This document shows positions 32,668 through 42,900 of a stretch of 64,000 bases of DNA, in pieces. The notes beneath the pieces were generated by a model. That model was not told the origin of the DNA. It searched no databases and saw only the letters and a list, made by a program, of their open reading frames with translations. The DNA comes from Candidatus Woesearchaeota archaeon (lineage in GTDB: Archaea; Nanobdellota; Nanobdellia; Woesearchaeales; WJKR01), in contig JAFGNA010000017.1 in NCBI GenBank assembly GCA_016927245.1, forward strand, positions 56,448-120,447. The letters are read 5' to 3'. A program made the translations under genes and the position numbers. The first letter of the stretch is position 1; each line of letters begins with the position of its first letter.

Positions 32668-33375
32668 TTATTTCCTGCCGAAACGCCGCTCACGCCTCTT
32701 GAACTCCTCGAACATGGCGACGAAGTCATCCTTCTCGAGCTCAGGCCACATCTTCTCAGGGAAGAACCACTCGCTGTACCACGATTGCCAGATGAGGAAG
32801 TTGCTCGTGCGGTGCTCGCCGCTCGTCCTGATGATCATGTCAGGCTCTGACTGCAAGTAGAGGTGCTCCTGGATGGTAGACTCGTCGATGTCATCAGGCG
32901 AAAGCTCTCCCCGCAGCACCAGCCTCGCGACCTCCCTGCACGCGTCGGTGACCTCCTCGCGGCCGCCGTACGCCAAGGCGACGTTCAGCCTGTAAGGAAC
33001 GTTGTCCTTGGTCTCCTCCTCTACGCGAGCGATGGCGTCCTGCACCTCTCGCGGCAAGAGGCGCTTCCTCCCGATGAAGCGGACGCGCACCAACCGCTTG
33101 TCAGGGTCGTCAGAGGAAGCCAGGTCGTCAGCCGCCTTGACGAACAATCGCATCAGGAACTTGACCTCGTCGGGGGAGCGCTTGAAGTTCTGCATGGAAA
33201 ACGTGTACAGCGTCACCTCCATGACGCCGAGCTCCTTGCACCACCGCAAAACCCTCTCGACGTTGTCGAGGCCGGCCTCGTGACCCTTCCAGGGCTGCAT
33301 CGCCAGCCGCCGCGCGTAGCGGCGGTTGCCGTCAAGGATGAACCCGACGTGCTTCGGCCCCTCAGTCGTCGCCAT
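32668..33375 (-). CDS. uppS: cis-Prenyltransferase (UppS family)
   Basis: A 235-residue Z-prenyl diphosphate synthase. HVGFILDGNRRYARR holds the catalytic Asp and substrate Arg. EVTLYTFSMQNFKRSPDEV and DMIIRTSGEHRTSNFLIWQSWYSEWFF carry the other conserved regions. It makes polyprenyl carrier lipids for glycan assembly. Promoter TATTTATAAATA lies about 25 nt upstream on the minus strand. Confidence 0.95.
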   Translation of the reverse strand: MATTEGPKHVGFILDGNRRYARRLAMQPWKGHEAGLDNVERVLRWCKELGVMEVTLYTFSMQNFKRSPDEVKFLMRLFVKAADDLASSDDPDKRLVRVRFIGRKRLLPREVQDAIARVEEETKDNVPYRLNVALAYGGREEVTDACREVARLVLRGELSPDDIDESTIQEHLYLQSEPDMIIRTSGEHRTSNFLIWQSWYSEWFFPEKMWPELEKDDFVAMFEEFKRRERRFGRK

Positions 33376-33393
33376 CCGTGACTAAGACAAAGG

Positions 33394-33435
33394 ATTATTT
33401 ATAAATATTATGCAAGGGACCGCAACGCTTAAAAC
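33394..33435. promoter_or_regulatory. Divergent promoters, uppS and transglutaminase-like gene
   Basis: TTATTTATAAATATT at 33396-33410 is the leftward box for uppS. CGCAACGCTTAAAAC at 33421-33435 is the rightward box for the transglutaminase-like gene, ATG at 33459. The second repeats the half-site seen at 19080, suggesting a preferred BRE-like element (CGCAACGC) before the A/T box. Confidence 0.5.
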
Positions 33436-33458
33436 AAAGAAGCCCCCGGGAGAGGGCT

Positions 33459-34127
33459 ATGAGCACGCGGGCAGAGCGGGATGAGGAGCACGAACGATTG
33501 CTCCGCGACGTCATCACCGAGGAGCGGAGCCCGGCCACTCCTCCTAGCGGGCCGGCGGCCTACCTCGTCGGCGCCGTGCTGGTCATCCTCCTCGTCCTGT
33601 GGCTCCTCCCGTCAGGCGTGTTCCCTGAGCGCGCCCAACCCAACAAGATACCCCCGTTCGACGAGGTCGTGCCCGCAAGCCTCGACGTCCCTGACAGGCC
33701 GGCCGCGAACACCATCGACGCGTACGTCATCGCGGACGACCCGAGCCTCAAGCTCGTGGCGAGCCGCGTCGTCACGGCGGCGTGCGGCGAGCCTGACAAG
33801 CGGTGCTACGCCGACGCGCTCTTCTACTTCGTCAGGGACAACATAGGGTACGTGCATGACCCGGTCGAGGAGTACTACGAATTGCCGCAGGAGACCTTGC
33901 TGGCGGGGGCGGCTGATTGCGACGGCCACGCCATACTCCTCGCGAGCCTGCTTCGCAGCGTCGGCGTCCTGACCAGGTTCGATCATGGCACGCCGGGGCA
34001 CGTCGCGGTCGAGGCGTGGGTGCCGCAGCGGACCTTGTTCTCAGGCGACGAGTACACGTTCGGTTGGCGTTACCTGGACGCGACGTGCTCGGCGTGCGAT
34101 CCTGGCGAGCGGCGGGCCAGGCCTTAG
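33459..34127 (+). CDS. Membrane-anchored transglutaminase-like protein
   Basis: A 222-residue protein. After a charged head one transmembrane helix (about 30-50) anchors an exported transglutaminase-core domain. The Cys-His-Asp triad is visible in GAADCDGHAILLASLLRSVG, GHVAVEAWV and YLDATC. Proteins of this family act as cysteine peptidases or amidases. The order and spacing are normal. Its 3' end overlaps the convergent CBS gene by 4 nt. Confidence 0.85.
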   Translation: MSTRAERDEEHERLLRDVITEERSPATPPSGPAAYLVGAVLVILLVLWLLPSGVFPERAQPNKIPPFDEVVPASLDVPDRPAANTIDAYVIADDPSLKLVASRVVTAACGEPDKRCYADALFYFVRDNIGYVHDPVEEYYELPQETLLAGAADCDGHAILLASLLRSVGVLTRFDHGTPGHVAVEAWVPQRTLFSGDEYTFGWRYLDATCSACDPGERRARP

Positions 34128-34675
34128 CGGATCACGCAGTTAGGGCAGACCATGCGCCCTTCGCTCTCCACCAGCTTCGAGGAGTAGTTGCCGCACGACT
34201 CGCACTGGCCTGAGAGCTCGCTGTCGAGGGACTCCCGCAAGGAGCTCTGCGGGCTGATGCCTCTCAGCTCTATCTTCTCGGTGAGGAGCTCGAAGAGCTG
34301 GGGCTCGATCTTGAGGATGGTGGTCATGGTGATGTACCCCACCATCTTCCGCCCTTCCATGACTGGCAGGTGGCGCACGCCGTTCTCGTTCATAGACTTC
34401 ACCGCGTCGAAGATGTCGGCGCCTGGCCGCACGGTGTGGGTGGGCGCGGACATGATCCTGCTCACGGGTTCCTCCACGGAGAGCCCTTTGGCGGCCGCCT
34501 TGTACACGTAGTCCTTGCCCGTGACGATGCCGACCAGGTCTTCCTCTTCGGTGATGAGCATGCTGCTCACGTCGTGCTTGCGCATCAGCTCGGCGCAGTT
34601 CTTGATAGAAGTTTGCGGGGGGGCCGTGAGCGGCTTGGTGGTCATGACATCGGCGACGGCGTATCCGGTCTTCAT
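34124..34675 (-). CDS. CBS-pair protein with C-terminal zinc ribbon
   Basis: A 183-residue protein. Two CBS repeats (about 8-60 and 72-128), with VADVMTTKPLTAPP and VSRIMSAPTHTVRPG, form an adenosyl-ligand sensing Bateman module. A linker leads to a C-terminal CESCGNYSSKLVESEGRMVCPNC zinc ribbon split over about 160-181. CBS plus Zn-ribbon proteins are common in archaea and thought to be regulatory. The sensed ligand and target are unknown. Confidence 0.88.
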   Translation of the reverse strand: MKTGYAVADVMTTKPLTAPPQTSIKNCAELMRKHDVSSMLITEEEDLVGIVTGKDYVYKAAAKGLSVEEPVSRIMSAPTHTVRPGADIFDAVKSMNENGVRHLPVMEGRKMVGYITMTTILKIEPQLFELLTEKIELRGISPQSSLRESLDSELSGQCESCGNYSSKLVESEGRMVCPNCVIR

Positions 34676-34749
34676 GCTATCCCTGCCCTTTCTTGGAAAC
34701 GAGAAATGGGAGGCCAGTATTTAATGGTTTCGCAAACAATAAGACTTGC

Positions 34750-36693
34750 TCAGTAGTTCACGAGTATCTCGACGTCCTTGCCGAAGATCTTGAGCAGGTC
34801 GTCGAAGATGGGCTGCTTGATGAACGTCTTGGCGGGGATGTCTACTCGTGCGAGGGCGTGCTCGAGCTCTTCGATCGTGGTCGCCCTGACCTTCTGCAGC
34901 GAGCCGTCCTCCGCTATCTCCGCGACGCTGACCTCTTTCTCCTCGTGGTCGAGGTCATGGATGATGTACGCCTCCTTTCCGAGGAGGAGGACTTCTCCGT
35001 AGCGGTCGCCGTGCTTCACCCTGATCCTCGCCCGTTCCAGTTCCCGGCCGCGCGCTCGTTGCAGGTGCTCGACGAGCGTCTTGAGGAGTTCACGGCCGGT
35101 CTTCTTCGCGGTCTGCGCCTCGGCCTTGGTGAGCTTGCCGTCGTCATAGTCCTTCTTCGCCTTGATGACGTCGTGGAGCTGCCGTTCCGTCTTCGCTGCC
35201 AGGACGCCCTTGTCGACGAGGTAGTTCTTGAACGATCCTGCGAGGTCCTCGTCCTTGGCCTCGGTGACGCCCTCGAATCGGAGGACGTCTCGTACCGCGG
35301 TGGCGATGGCGTCATACGCGTCGAGGACTGTTTCTTTCTCCTTGAGCTCGTCGATCTTGCGGAAGAGTTCCTTGAGTTGCTTGAGGTAGCGGTCGCTGCC
35401 GTCGAGGAGCTCGTCGAGCTCCTTGCCGGTGACGCTTTTCCGAGCGCCGTGCTCGAAGTCCTTGCGCACCTTGATGACGCGCTCGAGGAACTTGACCTGT
35501 GCTTCTGGGAATATCCTCTCCTTCTTGACGAGGAGTTCTCGCAGCAGCGCGGGCGTCTCCTTCGGCGTCGGGGGCGGCACGCCGTACAGCATGAGGGCCG
35601 CTTGCGACGGCGTCAGGGTCGCGTAGAAGAAGTCCTCGGTGGCGATGTCTCGCAGCTTCGCCTTGATGCGGTCGACCATTTGCTCCCCGGTGCTCATGAA
35701 CAGGTCGATGGCTTCCGGCGAGGGCTTGATGCGGCCCATCTGGAGGAGTTGCTTCCAGGGCATGAAGATGCCGCGGTCGTAGAACGGGATGCCGTCGCGG
35801 AGGAAGGTGAAGATGATAGGGTTGGCCTCTTTGATGTTGTCCCAGAAGTCAGTGAGGATGTAGACCTGGACGTTGAGCTTGTTCTCGATGCCGGTCATCT
35901 TCCCCGCTTCGAAGCCCATGCTGATGATGATCGCCCTTAATTTGTCCTTGAGCTCGGCACGGGTCATCTTCTTGACGTCCGTGTCGTCCACGACTATGAA
36001 CACGTCGATGTCTGATTGCGGGGTCGCTCGTCCTTGGACGAGGCTGCCTGCGAGGACGTAGCTGACGATGTACTTCTCGAACTTCTTCAATACCATCTCC
36101 TTGTGCACGTCGGCTATCTTGATGGCTGCGAGCATGCCCTTGTCGTAGACCGGGGCGGCCATGGCTATCACGCGCACGAGGTCGTACTTGGCGTCGTAGC
36201 AGGACTGCCAGAGCTCTGAGAGGATGATCGTCTTGGGGGCGAGGTGCTTGTCCACCTCCTTGGCCATCTTGCCGAACACGGCGGAGAGCTTCTCCTTGAG
36301 CTCTTCCTTTGAGAGCTTCTTGCTGTCGCCGTCATCCACGAGGAGGAGGACGTTGACCTGCTTCTCCAATTCCTCTGTTTCCGCCTTGGTGAGCTTGCGC
36401 TCCTCTTCCCGCTCGACGTCCTCGGCCTTGGTGGGGGGGAGGAGGGCGAGGCCCATGACGTAGTCCTCGAACTTGGCCAGTGCCTTCTTCTGGAACTTGT
36501 CCAGCATGGCCTTGATGTCTTCGAGGCGCTTCTTGCTCGCGGCGGGCATGCCCGCGGGGAGGTTCTCGAGCAGGTCTGTCCGCTTGGCATCAGGAGCCTC
36601 CCTTGGCTGCTCGTGGGCTGCGGGTCTCGTCTGCGGCTGTTTCGACGAGGCTTTTTTCTTCTTATGAGAAGCGGGTGTTTTGCGCTTGGCCAT
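34750..36693 (-). CDS. Large protein with polymerase-beta nucleotidyltransferase domain
   Basis: A 647-residue soluble protein, very Lys/Glu rich. A central nucleotidyltransferase motif GSLVQGRATPQSDIDVFIVV (GS-x-D-x-D type) is flanked on the N-terminal side by helical charged segments and on the C-terminal side by EDFFYATLTPSQAALMLYG, a HEPN-like helical region (KVRKDFEHGARK) and a C-terminal beta domain. The catalytic Asp pair is intact. Substrate unknown. ATG at 36693 follows a TATA box; four codons more are possible. Confidence 0.65.
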   Translation of the reverse strand: MAKRKTPASHKKKKASSKQPQTRPAAHEQPREAPDAKRTDLLENLPAGMPAASKKRLEDIKAMLDKFQKKALAKFEDYVMGLALLPPTKAEDVEREEERKLTKAETEELEKQVNVLLLVDDGDSKKLSKEELKEKLSAVFGKMAKEVDKHLAPKTIILSELWQSCYDAKYDLVRVIAMAAPVYDKGMLAAIKIADVHKEMVLKKFEKYIVSYVLAGSLVQGRATPQSDIDVFIVVDDTDVKKMTRAELKDKLRAIIISMGFEAGKMTGIENKLNVQVYILTDFWDNIKEANPIIFTFLRDGIPFYDRGIFMPWKQLLQMGRIKPSPEAIDLFMSTGEQMVDRIKAKLRDIATEDFFYATLTPSQAALMLYGVPPPTPKETPALLRELLVKKERIFPEAQVKFLERVIKVRKDFEHGARKSVTGKELDELLDGSDRYLKQLKELFRKIDELKEKETVLDAYDAIATAVRDVLRFEGVTEAKDEDLAGSFKNYLVDKGVLAAKTERQLHDVIKAKKDYDDGKLTKAEAQTAKKTGRELLKTLVEHLQRARGRELERARIRVKHGDRYGEVLLLGKEAYIIHDLDHEEKEVSVAEIAEDGSLQKVRATTIEELEHALARVDIPAKTFIKQPIFDDLLKIFGKDVEILVNY

Positions 36694-36803
36694 GGTGAGG
36701 GGCACCTCTCGTAGGTTCCCAGGATGAGCGGATGTTTATAAAGGTTGTGCATGGTCTGGCCGGAAAGGCTCTGGCAAGGCTGTCATCACTCAGGAAAAGG
36801 AAA

Positions 36804-36815
36804 AAGTATAAATAG
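36804..36815 (+). promoter_or_regulatory. TATA box of the 36864 gene
   Basis: AAGTATAAATAG ends about 49 nt before the ATG, leaving a short leader that contains GGGTGAT near 36848 as a possible ribosome binding site. Confidence 0.5.
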
Positions 36816-36863
36816 TCAGCGCGCGCATCCACTTCTACACGCAGTATTACGGGTGATGCTCAC

Positions 36864-37673
36864 ATGGCGGACAAGAAGGAGAAGACCATTGATGATTTCT
36901 TCAACAAGGACCTTGCCAATAACATCGACAAAAGTTTCTCGAACTATAAGAAGTGGGAAGATTCAGACGACCTCGGTAAGAAACGAGACCATTTCTTCAA
37001 GTCATGGTATGAAAACATTTATCTCGGCGCTGAGAAGGCAATTGAAGACGTTGCTGGCGGCCTGGATAAGGAACTCGATGAGAGCAAGCACGGAGAAAAG
37101 CTCAGGGAGAAGTTCGCTGACATGATGTTGGGCTACCTGAAGAAATCAATGAGCATCTATGGTGATAAGAGCGATGACGCCCTAGAATTCCATGAGCTCC
37201 TAGACACCATAGAAAAGCAGAAGCTCAAGGGCAGGGAACTGTTCAATGCCATCTCGAACTTTTACGATCAGCACACAGGTTTCAGAACAAGAGACGGAAG
37301 GCATCCTTTCTTAGATAATTTCGCTTCTTTGGACCAAATCCTGACTAGCGCGCTTGTCTCCAAGAATAAGGGGCGAGAACTCCTCGGCATCCTCCAATCG
37401 CAGCACGACCTGCACAAACAAGGAGCGGAAGGCAATTACAAGAATACTGTGTTCAGGGAACATACCAAGGACTTCCACCCGGCAAAAATCAGATTGTATC
37501 TCAGGAAAGGGTTGCTGCCGCAGTACGATGCGGAGATCGAGAACCACGGCTTGTTCAGTACCACTTCCCCGATGCAGGGATACAACGTCTGGAAAGGGCT
37601 CAAGCACGGCGAAAGGGTTGATTACAAGCAGAGAGGCATCAAGTACACTCCCATCCAGCAGAGAGAAAGCTAA
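36864..37673 (+). CDS. Orphan soluble protein, low-GC
   Basis: A 269-residue helical, charged protein without cysteine, membrane segment or recognisable domain. It begins MADKKEKTIDDFFNKDLANN. GC content is visibly lower and codon choice more A/T than in flanking host genes, and similar to a patch inside the giant gene 3-5 kb downstream. A good promoter suggests it is expressed. Recent acquisition is an inference. Confidence 0.5.
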   Translation: MADKKEKTIDDFFNKDLANNIDKSFSNYKKWEDSDDLGKKRDHFFKSWYENIYLGAEKAIEDVAGGLDKELDESKHGEKLREKFADMMLGYLKKSMSIYGDKSDDALEFHELLDTIEKQKLKGRELFNAISNFYDQHTGFRTRDGRHPFLDNFASLDQILTSALVSKNKGRELLGILQSQHDLHKQGAEGNYKNTVFREHTKDFHPAKIRLYLRKGLLPQYDAEIENHGLFSTTSPMQGYNVWKGLKHGERVDYKQRGIKYTPIQQRES

Positions 37674-37696
37674 GAGACTTTTCTTCTCCTTCCTTC

Positions 37697-39973
37697 TCAC
37701 TCTTCTTTGGAGAACGCTGGTGTGAGCGTCTCGTTGTACACTTGGCTGTGCAGGTCTAACTCTCCAAGGACTGCGAGGTCTTCGTGCTTCTGCACGTCTG
37801 ACAGCGCGATCTCCAGGTAATAGATGGTGAGGGTGTCGTTGCCGTACGCGTCCTTGGTGACTTCTAGCCCGAGGCCGTCGTTTGCGAGGAGCTCGACGCC
37901 TCCTCTGAGGAGTGATTCGTTGAACACGACTTCGGGGATGGTCTCGCACCCCTCGGGGCCGTCGAACAGTCCTTCTCCCCAGCACACCTCGTCCTCTGGG
38001 ACGACGAACTCGTCCTGGGCGTGGCCTTCGCCGTACAGCGTGTTGACGTAGAGCTGGACGTCGTACGTGCCCGCTGCGAGGGTGACTGCTTGTTCTGCCT
38101 CGTTGGTGAGGTTGAGGAACACGGTCTCGACGTAGTCCTGCTCTCCAGGCCTCGTCTCACGGGTGAGGATGAGGGTCGCTTGGTCGTCTGCTCCTAGTCG
38201 TCCTTCGGAGGTGCCTAGGATCCAGTAGAACCCTTGCTCGAGGATGTCTTTGCCGCGCGCGGAGAAGGTGTCGGCGAGCGTTTGCGCGGAGGGTCCGAGC
38301 TCTCCCTCGTCGGGGAAGACGAAGGGCATCTTGGTAAGCTTGTAGGAGCGGAGTTCGATCGCGTAGTCCTTGAGCGGGGTGAGCTCGACCTCCCTCTCGA
38401 CGTAGTCCTCGTCGACCATGTCGTGCCTGGTGATGCCTGAGAGGTAGCCGTCCTTGGTGGCGGTGAGGTAGCCGCCGAGGCAGAAGGGGAGGCTGGCGTC
38501 GATGACGCCTTGCTCGTCTGACATGCCTGCCGAGGAGGTGTCCTCGCCGCACACGTAGGTGACCTCGACGCCTTCCAGTGGCTGACTGGTGAGGGCGTCG
38601 GTCGTGGTGATGCGGGTGAGGCTGAACAATCGCTGGCCGTCGCTGCTGAACAGGTCTGCTTGTTCCTGGTTGATGAGGCTGGCGTTGCCGTACACGATGG
38701 GCTCGTTCGCGACGAGGCCGGTCTCGATGGCGAACAGGAGGGTGAGCCCTTGCCCGTCGAAGCTGACCTTGTCCTGGATGATGACGAGGAGGGGGACGCG
38801 GAGGTCGTAGGTGAACTCGTAGTTGGTGAGTCCGAGGGGGAGCGCTTCGAGCAAGGGGAAGGTGCCTGATTCCGGCTCGATGAGGTAGCCGTTCCTCGGG
38901 TTGACGTCGAACTCGATGTCCCAGTCTGGGAGGTAGATGAAGTCGATGTAGAGCTCCTGCGCGTAGTTCGGGTAGGTCCAGAACACGTCAGGGCTGAACT
39001 CATTCGTGTTGTACATCCTTTCCGAGTACCGGTTCTGGTCGAGGAATAATCGCTCGCCAGCAGTGTTCCTGAGCTGGATGAGGGGGAGGTGGTCTGCGAG
39101 CCGCATCTGCAGCGTTTCCTTGACGTCAGGGTACAGCCATCGTTGCGGTTGTCGTTCGAAGAACGTCGCCTTGCCGTCCATGGGCGGCAGCTCGGGGTCT
39201 TCTCCGAGGCCGAACGACCTGATGGTGAGGGCGATGGCGTCGCCGAACGAGTACGTCTCGTTGCTGAGCTCGAGCTGCTCGACCAGGTCGATGGCGTTCT
39301 CGTAGAGGAGCTTGACGTACGCCGCGCTCTCGCCACGCACCTCGTCAATGGTCATCGTCTCCTTCCCGGGGAGGTAGGTGATGTTGACCTTTCTTGTCAA
39401 GTGGTAGAGGATGCGTTCCTCGGCGATGGTGACCTCGACGTCGTAGTCGTCCGCCATGCTCGTCTCGTAGTCCTCGGGGAGGATGATGCTGTCGAGGCAG
39501 GGCTTGAGGGCCGGGTGCATGCGCTCCTCTATTCGCTCCTCGATGGTCTTGCCCGGCCTCGCGCTCTCAGGGGTGAGCGGCGGGACGTGCTCGATGAACG
39601 AGCAGCCGCCCCGGCAGTCCACGGGCCCTTTGTGCTCGAGCCAGTAGGGTACGAGGCGGGTGCCGAACAGGAGGGCGTTGCCTTTGGTCGGGTGTTCCTC
39701 CACGGCGTGGAACCCTTCCGCTGCGGGGTCGAGGTAGCCGCCGTTGGCCATGACCGCTGTGGTGGCGCGCTGCCCTTCGAGCTCGAGGCAGGAATCCGCC
39801 GCTGCTTGGTAGATAGCGGCCGCGTTGCTGAAGTCATGCGTGGTGCGCGGGTCGTCAGGGTCAGGCTCGGTGCCGATGTCCTTGCGGATGACGATGAAGA
39901 GGGTGACGATGAGGAGCAGCACCAGGCCTAGGATGACGAAGATGGTGACCTGCGCTTTCTCGTCGTTGCTCAT
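37697..39973 (-). CDS. Large membrane-anchored exported protein
   Basis: A 758-residue protein. The N-terminus has KAQVTIFVILGLVLLLIVTL (about 6-25), a pilin-like or anchor helix of the kind common in DPANN exported proteins. The rest is predicted extracytoplasmic and beta-rich with scattered cysteines (CRGGCS, CGED) and Tyr/Pro segments. Around residues 480-560 an Ig-like or carboxypeptidase-regulatory-like fold is suggested by TDALTSQPLEGVEVTYVCGE. The start overlaps the stop of the giant gene upstream by ATGA, so both are probably made together and may form a surface complex. Unrecognised family. Confidence 0.65.
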   Translation of the reverse strand: MSNDEKAQVTIFVILGLVLLLIVTLFIVIRKDIGTEPDPDDPRTTHDFSNAAAIYQAAADSCLELEGQRATTAVMANGGYLDPAAEGFHAVEEHPTKGNALLFGTRLVPYWLEHKGPVDCRGGCSFIEHVPPLTPESARPGKTIEERIEERMHPALKPCLDSIILPEDYETSMADDYDVEVTIAEERILYHLTRKVNITYLPGKETMTIDEVRGESAAYVKLLYENAIDLVEQLELSNETYSFGDAIALTIRSFGLGEDPELPPMDGKATFFERQPQRWLYPDVKETLQMRLADHLPLIQLRNTAGERLFLDQNRYSERMYNTNEFSPDVFWTYPNYAQELYIDFIYLPDWDIEFDVNPRNGYLIEPESGTFPLLEALPLGLTNYEFTYDLRVPLLVIIQDKVSFDGQGLTLLFAIETGLVANEPIVYGNASLINQEQADLFSSDGQRLFSLTRITTTDALTSQPLEGVEVTYVCGEDTSSAGMSDEQGVIDASLPFCLGGYLTATKDGYLSGITRHDMVDEDYVEREVELTPLKDYAIELRSYKLTKMPFVFPDEGELGPSAQTLADTFSARGKDILEQGFYWILGTSEGRLGADDQATLILTRETRPGEQDYVETVFLNLTNEAEQAVTLAAGTYDVQLYVNTLYGEGHAQDEFVVPEDEVCWGEGLFDGPEGCETIPEVVFNESLLRGGVELLANDGLGLEVTKDAYGNDTLTIYYLEIALSDVQKHEDLAVLGELDLHSQVYNETLTPAFSKEE

Positions 39974-42900
39974 CCTCTGTCCAGCTCCCGGCAGTACTCG
40001 TTGTTCTGTCGTTGCACCTCGAACCAGCGGTCGAGGTTGTCGTTGTGGAACCTGATGCACACCTCGTCGTACTTCTTCGTGCTCTCGTGCTCGAGGAGCA
40101 CGCTCTTGGTCTTCTGGTACGGGTCCCCTTTGGGGACGTCGACGCGGTCGACGAGGAGGCCGTCGTAGTCGATGAGCTTGATGGGTTCCCGTCGGCTGCC
40201 GTCGGTGAGGTGCACGCTGAACGTGAGGTTCTCTTCCTCGATCGTGTTCGCGACGAACACGTTGATGTTGTACGTGAAATTGTCGTTGTTAAAGCTGTGG
40301 CTGATGCGGATGCCTTCGACGTGCGCGGCGGGGAAGAGGAACCCCTTGGCGTTCCTGCCGAGCATGAGCGTGCCGGGGTCTGACGCCTTGCCTAGTCGGC
40401 TCTCGCAGATCCTGTTCTCGAAGTCTATGTCGTTGTGGCGTTCCTGCCACCAGGATTTGTAGTTCTGGAACCACTCCTTGTCTTTGAGCCAGAGGTCGGT
40501 GTCCACCCACCCTTGCTTGTCATCGATCCACTTCGTGAACATGTTCATGTTGCGCGAGATGCGAGCGGTTGATTGCAGGATGTTCATCACGCCGGTCCAG
40601 TCACGGGTTATCTCACGGATGATGTAGAAGTTTGATTCGGTCTGTCGGAGGAGTTTTTTCACCTCCCGCTTGGCTTGCTTCGCGGCTTTCTCTTTGGCTT
40701 TCGCGTTTTCTCTAAGGAGTTCTACTATATTGCCGTCTTCTTTGTCATACACTTCTTCAAATCCTTCCAGGTCATCACAATGGTCCCCGCCAGTACAATG
40801 CCTTTGGCTGCCTTTCACATAAGAGCAGGCAACGATGTTGCCGCCTTCGTCGTATTTCACGGAAATGCTCTTGTAATCATCGATATTCTCGCCTTCTGGT
40901 ACGTCGATGCCGTATGTTTCCTTGAAGAAGTCATTCACGTTCTCGATATTCGATGATGCTCTGTGGTACTTGTCTTGTTCCTCGTCAAAATCATCTTCCA
41001 AAACCTTTATGTTGATGTCGCTGTCTCTGAGTTTATTCAGGAATTTCTCGCTCGTGGTTTTGGGGAAATTCATTCCTTTCCCGCGCTTGATGGCCTCTTC
41101 GAGAGAATTGCCGATATCATCCTTGGAGATGTCATAATTGAGGAGCAGTCCTTCTACAAAAAGCTGTCCTTCCTCTCCCATATCCCAAATCTTCTCCAAG
41201 CCGGCCGTCAGTTTATCCAGGTCTTGCTTGTAGCCGCCACCGTAGATGTACTCATAGGACGCTCCGTAGCCCTTTGCGGAGTCCTGCACTTGGCTGTTGT
41301 AAGATATCTCCCTGTCGTGCTCGGCCACTTTCGTGCCTGTATCGTATATCATTTTCTGGTGATTTATAAATGCTTCGAGGAGTTCGTCACCCCCTTCTTC
41401 CCTGAGGATCTCATCCAGATCTTCGTTGAACTCTTCTGTTTTCTTGATGATCGCCTCTATGTCTTCTTGGTTGAAATTGACGAATTCCCCGAATTCTCCT
41501 TCGTCGAATAAGATGTTGCCTTTTGAGTCGGTGAAGAAATACGCGACGTCCTTTCCTGAATTGTACAGTTCCAGGAGTGCTTGACCCTGAGGAGTCAACG
41601 TGGTGGAAGGATCCTTTAGCATGAGCTTGCCGTCTTCCTGCTTGAAAAATTCATTGTTCTCTATTCCGCCGGGCACGAGACGCTCGAAGATGTCGTTATG
41701 GGAGACGGGGTTGAGGAAGACGCTCGATGATCCGCTCGTAGGGAAGTCGACGGGGCCGAGGCCTGGTTCATCTTCGGTTCCCTCGTCGCCGGAGAGGGAG
41801 CCGCTCTCGCCGCCCACGTTCGTCCTGAACCTCGCGATGACAGGGTAGGGGAGGGGGTTGCTGTAATAGCCGCCAGGATAGCCGTAGTATGGTTGCTGCA
41901 GGCCGAGGCCGGAGCCGAGATTGTACGGGTAGCTCATGTAAGGATATTGCGGGTAGTTCAGTCCTTGGTAGCCTTGCGTGTAACGGAGCTGTTGTTGGAA
42001 CGTGCCGTAGGATTGCCGGTAGAGGTCCTTCGCGGAGAATCGTTGCGAATCGACGAAGAGCGAGTAGCCGCCGTCCCCTGTCGGGTGGACGGTGACGCGG
42101 TACTCGTTGTTGTCATCTCCTCTCATGGTGGCCGTGCACAGGCCCGTCGTGGTGCAGCGCATAGTCTGGCCGTTGCCGAAGGGGAAGGTCTGCTCGTTGA
42201 TGGGGTCTTTGTCACCGTCGACGTCGTAGTTCCAGTACAGGTTGTTCATGTCGATGTGCCCGTACGCGTTGGCGCAAGGGTCCGTACTAGCCGAGGGGTT
42301 GATGAGGACCTTGAACTGCTCGATCATCTGCACGATCTTGTTCGTGGCCTCGACGGCGCCCATCACCCCCGCCCTTGCCTTGCAGATGGCGTACGGAATC
42401 CTCGCCAGTCCGAGGCTCTTTATGGCTTCTTGCAGCGCCTCTCCTTCGAGCTTGGCCAGTTCCTGGTTCTTCAAGACCATGCCTGAGATGGTGCACGAGC
42501 CGCTGAAGCCCACTGTGGTGAAGAACGAGACGGGGTTGCTAAGCGTGTCGGCGAGATTGTGCGCGACGTTCTTGAACAGGCTGACGAAGGGGAGCCCGTT
42601 GACAGCGCCGCCGAGGAGGTAGGTGCACTTGTCGTACTTGTACGTTGCTTGGCAGGTGTCGAGCGTGGCGGTGCCGCTGTCGATGCCCGCGCTGAGGCAG
42701 AGGGCGTAGCCGCAGTCGATGCCTTGCCATTGTTCCATGTGGTACACCCAGGCGGGGACGCAGCCGGTCATGATGGCGGAGACGTAGCTGTCGTACGGGT
42801 TCATGGTGGAGAGGTAGTTCTCTTGGCCCATCGCCTGGGCTGCCTTGTCGAGGCCTTTGCCTATGTCTGTTCCTCCGAGCACGTTCTTGGCGGCGGTGGC

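Noticed and set aside
39089-39931. 280-codon frame antisense to the 758-residue exported protein
   Set aside because: Val/Glu/Leu-rich shadow with no features; the minus-strand gene is supported by signal helix and coupled start.
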